A stretch of 64,000 nucleotides of DNA from Bog-950 sp046329495. Lineage in GTDB: Bacteria; Bacteroidota; Bacteroidia; Chitinophagales; LD1. Below are positions 53,062 to 61,400 of the stretch, piece by piece; position 1 is the stretch's first letter, and each line of letters begins with the position of its first letter. Made by a program: the position numbers and the translations under genes. The notes under the pieces were generated by a model. That model worked only from the letters and a program-made list of their open reading frames with translations. It did not search any database and was not told where the DNA came from. The stretch is taken from NCBI GenBank assembly GCA_046329495.1, contig JAXLUO010000009.1, positions 62,001 to 126,000 on the forward strand, written 5' to 3'.

Positions 53062-54387
53062 CTAAAGTTTGTACTCATCGATTTTACGATACAAGGTGGC
53101 GCTGCCTATACCTAACAATTTGGCTGCTTCGGTTTTGTTACCGTTGGTGTAGTTTAATACCCGTTGAATGTGCAGCTTTTCCATATAGCTAAGCGAAAAA
53201 GCGTTGGTGTCGGCTGCGTTATTGTTCCATTGGAAATCGAGTGGCAAGGTATCGGGTGTAAGCTGGTTGGTGCTGCAAAGAATAACGGCCCGTTCGATTA
53301 TGTTTTTCAGTTCGCGGATATTGCCTTTCCAGTTGTGCTGCTTTAAGGCCTCTAAAAATTCGGCGCTGATGCTTTCGACACGTTTATTGGTTTTAAGCGC
53401 CGATTGCTGCATAAAGAATTGCGCCAGCAAGGGGATGTCCTTTGTTCGCTCGTTTAAGGAAGGAAGGGGAATTTGAAATACAGAAAGACGATAATATAAA
53501 TCGAGCCGGAAATGCCCGGCCTCACATTCGCGTTGCAGGTTACGGTTGGTAGCGGCCAGTATGCGAACATCGGCCTTTAGTGTTTTGGTGTCGCCCAGTT
53601 TAATGTATTCGCCGTTTTCGAGCACACGCAGCAATTTGGTTTGCAGTTCGAGGCTCATTTCGCCTATTTCATCCAGAAAGAGTGTGCCGCCGTTGGCTTC
53701 TTCGAGCAGGCCTTTTTTATCGCGGTTGGCACCCGTAAAGGCACCTGCTTTATAACCAAATAACTCGCTCTCTAAAATCTCTTTACTAAAGGCCGCGCAG
53801 TTTAGTGCTACAAAGGATTGCGCTTTGCGGCGGCTTGCCTGGTGGATGGCCTGAGCAAACACCTCTTTCCCTGTTCCGGTTTCGCCGGTAATAAGCACGG
53901 TAGTATCGGTGGTAGCTACTTTTTGTGCTAAGTGGATGGCGTGCTTCAGGGCCTGGCTTTCGCCTATTATTTTTTCGAAACCAATTTTTTGCTGTACCAG
54001 GTTTTCGAGCTGATGTACCCGTTTTTGTAATTGTACTTTTTCCAGTGCTTTATAAACTAAAGGAATGATGCGGTTGTTATCATCGCCTTTGGTAATATAA
54101 TCGAAAGCACCTGATTTAATGGCTATTACACTATCGGGTATATTACCGTAGGCGGTAAGTAAAATTACTTCGCAAACGGGGTGCTGGCTTTTTAGTTGTT
54201 GTACCAGTTCAACGCCATTGGCATCCGGCAGTTTAACATCACAGATCACTACATCAATATCGGTTTCCAGCTTTTTTAAACCTGCTTTGGCAGTGCCGGC
54301 CTCTATCACCTCGAAGCCTTCGAGGGTAAGGATACGGGCGAGTAATCCGCGCAATTTTTCTTCATCGTCAATGATCAGGAGCTTGCT
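53062..54387 (-). CDS. Sigma-54-dependent NtrC-type response regulator, probable Kdp regulator
   Basis: 441 residues from TTG 54387, giving the typical opening (M)SKLLIIDDEEKLR; a TTG at 54411 overlaps the -7 element and is unlikely. Receiver domain (1-118) with acceptor Asp50 in VVICDVKLPDANG and the Lys in DYITKGD. AAA+ domain with Walker A GETGTGKE (168-175), the sigma-54 contact loop GAFTGA (215-220) and GGTLFLDEIGEM. C-terminal Fis-type HTH (MEKLHIQRVLNYTNGNKTEAAKLLGIGSATLYRKIDEY). E. coli KdpE is OmpR-type, so this is a different regulator class. Location, putative enhancers and the kinase at 44299 support control of the kdp operon. Confidence 0.92.
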   Translation of the reverse strand, partial: SKLLIIDDEEKLRGLLARILTLEGFEVIEAGTAKAGLKKLETDIDVVICDVKLPDANGVELVQQLKSQHPVCEVILLTAYGNIPDSVIAIKSGAFDYITKGDDNNRIIPLVYKALEKVQLQKRVHQLENLVQQKIGFEKIIGESQALKHAIHLAQKVATTDTTVLITGETGTGKEVFAQAIHQASRRKAQSFVALNCAAFSKEILESELFGYKAGAFTGANRDKKGLLEEANGGTLFLDEIGEMSLELQTKLLRVLENGEYIKLGDTKTLKADVRILAATNRNLQRECEAGHFRLDLYYRLSVFQIPLPSLNERTKDIPLLAQFFMQQSALKTNKRVESISAEFLEALKQHNWKGNIRELKNIIERAVILCSTNQLTPDTLPLDFQWNNNAADTNAFSLSYMEKLHIQRVLNYTNGNKTEAAKLLGIGSATLYRKIDEYKL

Positions 54388-54408
54388 CAAGGGAGGAGGT
54401 TGTAGGCG

Positions 54409-54416
54409 CAAAGGTA
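54409..54416 (-). promoter_or_regulatory. Consensus -7 element for the NtrC-type regulator gene
   Basis: Read on the minus strand, TACCTTTG matches TAnnTTTG exactly, 21 bases before the TTG start at 54387. No TTG at the expected -33 spacing was found, so support is from the -7 element only. Confidence 0.5.
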
Positions 54417-54517
54417 GTAGATTAAAATTTCAAGTTTAAAGAGGGAAGAGCATCGCGTTGCAAACGCGAAACTTAATTGTGACGCGTGGAACACGCGCGA
54501 CAGGCTTTATTCCAAAT

Positions 54518-54548
54518 AAAAAACCACCTCTTGCGGAGGTGGTTTTTT
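54518..54548. terminator. Bidirectional rho-independent terminator
   Basis: Stem CCACCTC/GAGGTGG (7 bp), loop TTGCG, with six A before and six T after, so it works in both directions. It serves the sigma factor gene at 54586 on the minus strand. Confidence 0.9.
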
Positions 54549-54585
54549 GCAACGATTGTATTGAACCAATTATTAAACAATGTAA

Positions 54586-55167
54586 TTAGCGCACGGCCAG
54601 TTTGTGCTGCTCCATTAAACGGCGCAGGTTAATGAGGGCGTAGCGCATGCGGCCCAGGCAGGTGTTAAGCGGTGCTTTGGTGTACTCGCTTACTTCCTTA
54701 AAGCTGAAGTTGAAGAAGTGACGCAGGATCACCACTTCCTTCTGCTCCTCGGGCAGCATTTCAATTAATTCTTTCAGTTTGCCTTCAAACTTCTCCAGTT
54801 CCACATGCTCCTCGGCAGGGGTATCCTCAAACTTCATGTATTTAAATATATCGTCGCCCTCGCTGGTAACAATACCGGGGGTACGTTTAACGCGGCGGAA
54901 GTAATCGATACACAAGTTGTAGGCGATGCGCATAACCCAGGGGGCAAATTTGCCCTCGTCGTTATACTTACCACTGCGGAGGGTGTCGATGGCTTTGATG
55001 AACGTTTCCTGGAAGATGTCTTCAGCCAGGTATTGGTCCTTAACCATACAGTAGATGGAGGTGTAAACTTTTTCCTTGTGACGGGCAATCAGTCTTTCAA
55101 GGGCAAGTTCGTTGCCTTGCAGGTAACTATTTACAAGTTCCTGGTCGCTCATGAGTGGTGTACGCAT
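54586..55167 (-). CDS. RpoE-like ECF sigma factor
   Basis: 193 residues (ATG 55167; ATG 55152, MSDQELVNSYLQ, is also plausible). Region 2: RHKEKVYTSIYCMVKDQYLAEDIFQETFIKAIDTLRSGKYNDEGKFAPWVMRIAYNLCIDYFRR. Region 4: LPEEQKEVVILRHFFNFSFKEVSEYTKAPLNTCLGRMRYALINLRRLM. No anti-sigma gene is adjacent, unlike the ECF factor at 16019. Similar single ECF factors are common in Bacteroidota genomes; regulon unknown. Confidence 0.95.
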   Translation of the reverse strand: MRTPLMSDQELVNSYLQGNELALERLIARHKEKVYTSIYCMVKDQYLAEDIFQETFIKAIDTLRSGKYNDEGKFAPWVMRIAYNLCIDYFRRVKRTPGIVTSEGDDIFKYMKFEDTPAEEHVELEKFEGKLKELIEMLPEEQKEVVILRHFFNFSFKEVSEYTKAPLNTCLGRMRYALINLRRLMEQHKLAVR

Positions 55168-55558
55168 AACCTTACGTTTTTAGGTGGTTAACGAAATGAA
55201 AGGTAGATGCTGTTCTCGATAAGCGACTTTATGGTTGTTGGCTTTCGCCGGTTTTAAAAAATACGTTTCCAGTTAAACCCTTACGGGGTTTTGTTGTTAT
55301 AAAAAAGCCTCTGCACGGGTTGCCTGTATTGCTTTTGCAGGTAACCCCGGCAGGGGTTATTAGTTAAATAATCCGAAATCCTTAAAAACACACCACAACA
55401 GGGGGCTACATAGCTAAGCCTGTGTGTTCATCCGCTCTAAAATGTAAGTATAAAATAGCCCTAATCAATTATTTTTGCGTGCTGCTAAAAATGAATGTAG
55501 AAGTATGTGGCTATAGAGGTTGGTTTGTTATTGTAATACCGAAGTTAAATAAAAGAAA
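55168..55558. other. Non-coding divergent region between ECF sigma and uvrA
   Basis: 391 bases without a supported gene. 55317-55347 can form a 10-bp hairpin (GGGTTGCCTG/CAGGTAACCC, one G-T pair); AACCC-ttac-GGGGTT is nearby. Presumably holds both promoters; no clear -33/-7 pair seen. Confidence 0.4.
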
Positions 55559-58345
55559 TTGAAAAATAAAACGAGCGAACAAAAATTATTTATAAAAGGC
55601 GCCAGGGTCCATAATCTTAAGAATGTGGACGTTGAACTGCCTAAAAACAAGTTTATCGTTATTACGGGTGTTTCGGGTTCGGGTAAATCGAGCTTAACGA
55701 TTGATACCCTGTATGCCGAAGGACAGCGGCGGTATGTAGAGAGTTTGTCTTCCTACGCCCGGCAGTTCCTTACCCGTATGGATAAACCTGATGTTGACTA
55801 TATAAAGGGGTTGTGTCCGGCCATTGCCATTGAGCAGAAGGTATCTACGCGTACCACCCGCTCCACGGTTGGCTCCCTTACAGAGATATACGATTACCTG
55901 CGGCTTTTGTTTGCCCGGGTAGGTAAAACCTATAGCCCCGAAAGCGGGGAACTGGTGCGCAAGCATGAAGTGCGGGATGTGGTAGACTATATTTTTAGTA
56001 GGCCCGAAGGGGAGAAGGCGTTTATCTATTACCATGAACGGGTGCAGAAGAATGTGCCCGAGCAGTTGAAGCTGTTATTGCAAAAGGGTTTTACCCGGGT
56101 GCAATTAGGCGGCAAAGGCGAAACGGTAAAGATTGAGGAACAACTGGAAAACAAGGACCTGGCCAAGAGCAAGGAGAAGAGTATCCGCGTGCTGGTGGAT
56201 CGCATTATTGTTAAAAAGGAGGATGAGGATTTAAAGAGCCGCGTGGCGGACAGCGTGCAGACGGCTTTTAATGAGGGCGGACATGAGTGTTTGGTGGTGC
56301 TGGGTAGTGGCGAAGAGGTGGTGTTCAATAATAAGTTTGAGGCCGACGGGATGGCGTTTGAAGAGCCATCGCCGAATTTCTTCAACTTCAACAACCCTTA
56401 TGGTGCCTGTAAAACCTGCGAAGGCTTTGGAACGGTGATGGGCATTGATGAGGACCTGATTTTTCCGGATAAGGAACTATCGGTTTACGAGGGGGCTATT
56501 GCGCCCTGGCGTGGTGAGAAGATGAGCGAGTGGGCCGAGCCGCTGATTAAGAAGGGTATATTGTTCGACTTCCCGATACATCGTGCCTACAAGGACCTGA
56601 GCAAAAAGGAAAAGGAATTGCTGTGGACCGGTAACGAGTACTTTAACGGTTTAGCCTACTTCTTTCAATACCTGGAAGAAAAAAGTTATAAGATACAATA
56701 CCGCGTAATGCTATCGCGCTACCGCGGTAAAACTACCTGCCCCGATTGTAAGGGTTCGCGGATACGCAAGGATGCGCATTATGTAAAGGTGGCCGACCAG
56801 AACATTGCTGATTTGCTGATGATGCCCATCAAGGATTTGTATGCCTTTTTTAAAGGGTTGAAGCTGGAAGGCAGTGATGAGAAGATAAGCAGCAAGATTT
56901 TACTGGAGGTGAACAGTCGCCTGCAAACGATGATGGATGTGGGTTTGGGTTATTTAACGCTGAACCGGATTTCGAACACATTGAGCGGTGGCGAAACACA
57001 ACGCATAAACCTTACGCGCAGCATCGGCAGTAACTTAACTTCTTCGTTATACATCTTAGACGAACCGAGCATTGGTTTACACCAGCGCGATACAGACCGA
57101 TTGATAACCGTGTTAAAGAACCTGCGCGATTTAGGTAATACGGTGGTAGTGGTAGAGCACGATGAAGACATAATGAAAGCCAGCGACCACATTGTAGATA
57201 TGGGCCCTGAGGCAGGTATTTATGGTGGTGAGGTGATGTATAACGGCGGTTCGGAGAAAATTGAAAAGGCTGGTACGTTAACAGCCAAATATCTGACCGG
57301 GAAGATGGAAATACCCTATAGCAGCAAGCGCCGCAAACCTGCTAACTGGATAGAGATTAAAGGGGCTACCCAACATAACCTGAAGAATGTAGATGCGCGT
57401 TTTCCTTTGCAGGCATTAACGGTGGTGAGTGGTGTAAGCGGTTCGGGAAAGACAACCCTGATTAAGAAGATACTTTACCCGGCGCTGATGCGCTTATTTG
57501 ATGGTGCGGGTGAAAAGCCCGGTACATTCAAGGAGTTGACAGGTGATGTAAAACGCATTACGGCGGTGGAGATGATAGACCAGAATCCGCTGGGGCGCAG
57601 CAGCCGTAGCAACCCGGTTACGTATGTAAAAGCCTGGGATGCTATCCGCGATATGTTCTCGAAACAGCAACTTAGTAAGCTGCGTGGTTACCAACCCAAG
57701 GAGTTTAGCTTTAACGTAGAGGGTGGCCGTTGCGAAACCTGCAAGGGCGAAGGCGAGGTGATTGTAGAGATGCAGTTTTTGGCCGATGTGCATTTAAAGT
57801 GCGAAGCCTGCGGTGGTAAGAAGTTTAAAGAGGAAATACTGGAAGTGCAGTATAAAGGCAAGAACGTTTACGAGATACTGGAATTAAGCGTAGACGAGGC
57901 GGTGGAGTTTTTTAAAGACAGTAACGATATTGCCCAGCGCCTGATGCCCTTGCAGAATGTAGGTTTGGGTTATGTAAAACTGGGGCAGAGCAGCAGTACA
58001 CTTAGCGGCGGTGAGGCACAAAGGGTGAAGCTGGCATCGTATTTAACGCGTGGCACAGCGCCTAATCCAATTCTGTTCATATTTGATGAACCTACTACGG
58101 GGCTTCATTTTCATGACATTAATAAGCTGATGTCGTCGTTTAACCAATTGATAGAGGCCGGACACACCGTTATAGTTATAGAGCACAACATGGACGTAAT
58201 TAAATGTGCCGACTGGCTGATAGATTTGGGTCCGGAAGGGGGCGATGAAGGTGGGCATTTGGTATACCAGGGTGCTCCGGAAGGTATCCTTTCCGTAAAA
58301 AAATCGTATACGGCTACGTATTTGAAACCCAAACTGCATCATTAA
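55559..58345 (+). CDS. uvrA: Excinuclease ABC subunit A (nucleotide excision repair)
   Basis: 928 residues with TTG start (MKNKTSEQKLFIKGARVHNLKNV, which fits the family N-terminus; no in-frame ATG occurs until residue 93). Two ABC ATPase halves: Walker A GVSGSGKSS and GVSGSGKTT; signatures LSGGETQR and LSGGEAQR; DEPSIGLH and DEPTTGLH. Zinc modules are CKTCEGFG / CPDCKGSR and CETCKGEG / CEACGGKK. Insertion-domain block NPLGRSSRSNPVTY present. Recognises bulky DNA lesions with UvrB. Confidence 0.98.
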   Translation: MKNKTSEQKLFIKGARVHNLKNVDVELPKNKFIVITGVSGSGKSSLTIDTLYAEGQRRYVESLSSYARQFLTRMDKPDVDYIKGLCPAIAIEQKVSTRTTRSTVGSLTEIYDYLRLLFARVGKTYSPESGELVRKHEVRDVVDYIFSRPEGEKAFIYYHERVQKNVPEQLKLLLQKGFTRVQLGGKGETVKIEEQLENKDLAKSKEKSIRVLVDRIIVKKEDEDLKSRVADSVQTAFNEGGHECLVVLGSGEEVVFNNKFEADGMAFEEPSPNFFNFNNPYGACKTCEGFGTVMGIDEDLIFPDKELSVYEGAIAPWRGEKMSEWAEPLIKKGILFDFPIHRAYKDLSKKEKELLWTGNEYFNGLAYFFQYLEEKSYKIQYRVMLSRYRGKTTCPDCKGSRIRKDAHYVKVADQNIADLLMMPIKDLYAFFKGLKLEGSDEKISSKILLEVNSRLQTMMDVGLGYLTLNRISNTLSGGETQRINLTRSIGSNLTSSLYILDEPSIGLHQRDTDRLITVLKNLRDLGNTVVVVEHDEDIMKASDHIVDMGPEAGIYGGEVMYNGGSEKIEKAGTLTAKYLTGKMEIPYSSKRRKPANWIEIKGATQHNLKNVDARFPLQALTVVSGVSGSGKTTLIKKILYPALMRLFDGAGEKPGTFKELTGDVKRITAVEMIDQNPLGRSSRSNPVTYVKAWDAIRDMFSKQQLSKLRGYQPKEFSFNVEGGRCETCKGEGEVIVEMQFLADVHLKCEACGGKKFKEEILEVQYKGKNVYEILELSVDEAVEFFKDSNDIAQRLMPLQNVGLGYVKLGQSSSTLSGGEAQRVKLASYLTRGTAPNPILFIFDEPTTGLHFHDINKLMSSFNQLIEAGHTVIVIEHNMDVIKCADWLIDLGPEGGDEGGHLVYQGAPEGILSVKKSYTATYLKPKLHH

Positions 58346-58458
58346 CCGAGATTTCAACCGGGTTTGGTCAGTAACTTACCGTTAAGGCGGTAACAGGAAA
58401 TGTAGTTTTGATGGATTGATTTTTGCCGGGAAGCCGGCACAACGAATTATCTATTAAC

Positions 58459-61400
58459 GTGAAGCGGATTTTACTTCTTCTGGTAGGTTTTGTATGGCTA
58501 AGCGGTAAGCTGGCTGCACAGGACTTTACAGGATATGTAAAGCGCACCGACAGCACCTCCACACCCATTTACCAGGCTAAGGTTGACATTAGTGAAGCGG
58601 ATAAGCCCGTTACCTCGCTGAAGACCTACTTTAACGGGATGTATAAGTTTACACCGGGGAAAAGCAAAACCTATACAGTTAAAATTACCTACACCGGTTA
58701 TACTGATACTACGTTTACCATCAGCAGCGATAAGAGCGGCAAGGTTACACCTGAAGAAGTAACCGTGCGATTGAAAAAGGATGGTATGCGCTTGCTGGGT
58801 GTTATCCGCAGCAGAGAGGAAGATTTTCCTATTAAAGGCGCAACGATTGTGCTGAAAAATGTAATGACCCGTCAGGAAAATAGGTTTACTACCGATATAG
58901 ACGGAGCGTATAACTTTAAGCTGGAATACGAAACCAATTACCGTTTCTCGATTGACAAGCGCTCGCCGGGGATTATCAATACCTATAAGGATACTACGTT
59001 TTACATAAGCACCATTGGCTTTAACCAGCCGCTGGATTACAAGTTAGATATTTACCTGGACCCTGTTTTATATGCCACCACCACTGTGCGCGAAGGTTAT
59101 GATGCTACCAAGCAACAGGAGAAGAATGTAAAGCCGGTAATTGAGGTTGGTAAAACCACCGGGCAAAAAGAGAACACCGATAAAAATCAGCAGGAAGCAA
59201 AGCAGCCATTTGAGCAATCGGCTAAGGATAAAGAAGCAGCGGATAAAATTGCGCAGTTGCAGGCTGAGTTAGAAAAGACCAAAAAGGAGTTAGAGCAAAC
59301 CAAGAAAAGCCAGAACAAGCCGACCATTACAGCAGGTGGCGGCGGCAGCGGTGGCAATAAGAAGAAGAAAAATGAAGACGATAATATACCTGTTGTAATT
59401 ATTGATGATAAGCCGGTAGTAAAAACCGAAGAGCAGAAAAAGGCGGAAGAGCAAAAAATAAAAGAAGCCGAGGCCAAGCAAAAGCAAATTGAGGAAAGCA
59501 TAGCGAAGGCCAAGCAGGCAGAAGAGGTTCGCCAGAAAGCAATAGCCGAAGCGAAGCAAAAAGCAGCGGCCGATTCCATGCAAAAGGCGCAAGCGGAAGC
59601 TCAGCGACTGCAGGCGCAGGAAGAACAAAAGAAAAAACTGCAGGCTGATAGCTTGCAGGCACTTGCCAAGCAAATAGAGCAGCAAAGAGAAAAAGCTACA
59701 GCAGACTCGGTAAAAAAGGCGAAAGAAATGCAGGCAGTTTTGGCAGCGAGAGAGAAAGCTGTAAAGGACTCGGTTGCCAAAGTTACCCAGGCCTTATTAA
59801 AAAAACAGCAGGAGGATAGTATAAAACATGTAAAAGAAATGCAGGCACTGCAGGCGAAAGAAAAGGCTGCGCAGGATTCGCTGGAGCGGGCTGCCATCAA
59901 CTTAGCGAAGAAGGTTGCCGAAGATTCAGTGAAGCGCGTAAAGCAGGAACAAGCCATGCTTGCTGCACGTGAAAAGGCATTTAAGGATTCGGTTGCAAAA
60001 GTTACCCAGGCGTTGTTGAAGAAACAACAAGAAGACAGCATTAAGCATGTGAAGGAAATGCTGGCACTGCAGGCAAAAGAAAAAGCCGCACAGGATTCGC
60101 TGAAACAGGTTGCGGTTACTTTGGCAAGAAAGGCGCAGGAAGATTCGGTTAAGCGGGTGAAGCAAGAACAGGCTGCATTGAAAAAACAACAGGATGACAG
60201 CGTTAAGCATTTAAAGGAAATGCTGGCGTTACAGGCGAGAGAGAAAGCCACCAAAGATTCATTAACACAGGTGGCTATCAATATTGCCAGGAAGGCTACT
60301 GAGGATTCAGTTAAACGGGCAAAGCAGGAACAAGCGGCAATTGCAGCACGTGAAAAGGCGGTGAAAGATTCAATTGCTAAGGTGGCTTTAGTTTTGTTAA
60401 AGAAGCAGCAGGAGGATAGTGTTAAGCATGTAAAAGAAATGCAGGCGTTGCAGGCGAAAGAGAAAGCAACGCAGGATTCGCTGAAGCAGGTGAATTTGGC
60501 TTTGGCTAAAAAGGCGCAACAGGACTCGATTCGTGTAGCGCGCATAGAACGTGAGCAACGCGAGGCAAGAGAGAAAGCAAGCCGCGACTCGATTGACAGA
60601 GTAAGAGCACAACAAGCCAAACTACAAACGGAGGATTCGTTGAAGCGTGTGAAAGAAGCGCAACAACTGGAAGCGTTAAAAGAGCAGGCCAAACAGGATT
60701 CTATAAGAAAGGCAAAAGAACTTGCCGATAAGATAAGAGAGGAAGCCATACGGAAAGCCAATGCAGAATATGCAGCAAGGCAAAAAGCTGTGCAGGATTC
60801 AATGGCAAGGGTGGAAGCTGCGCGGCAGAAAGCAACGGCCGATAGCCTGGCGCGTGCTAAGTTTGAACGCGAAAGTGCCGAGCGCGAAGCAGCATTGCAA
60901 AAGGCTTACGAAGACTCGGTGAAGAAAGCACAGGCCGCTTTATTGCCAAAGGCCGCACGTTGCTGGATTACTGTAGTTGACTCGGCCAACAAATTTGTAA
61001 AAGGGGCCACCGTTACGGTTAAGAATGATAAAGGCGGTGAGCTATCGAAACGCATTACAGATGATAAGGGTTTTTGCTACATAGATATCAAAACAATGAC
61101 CCCTTACCTTGTTGTGGTTAGCAAGGCTGATTACAACAGTGCTACGGATAGTTTTTCGTTGCCTAACAGCAACAGTTTTACCTGTAGCAGAACCTTTAGG
61201 TTATTACCTGCCTATAAGGCACCTGTGGTTGTGAATGCCAGCATTACTCCAAAAATTTCGGAAGAAGAGTTGCGCGTTAAAGCCTTATATGATTCTATTG
61301 CCCAGTCGCGCAGTTTAGATCAGCGCACGAAATTTGAAGAAGAATTGATGGCCATTAAGCGCGAACAGGCAAAACGTGTTCGCGAAGCGGCAGAGAAAAA

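Noticed and set aside
59601..60761. Long minus-strand frames opposite the coiled-coil gene (also 61644-63077)
   Set aside because: Cys/Ser/Phe-rich translations are the reverse of Lys/Glu/Ala-rich repeats; a composition artefact, not genes.
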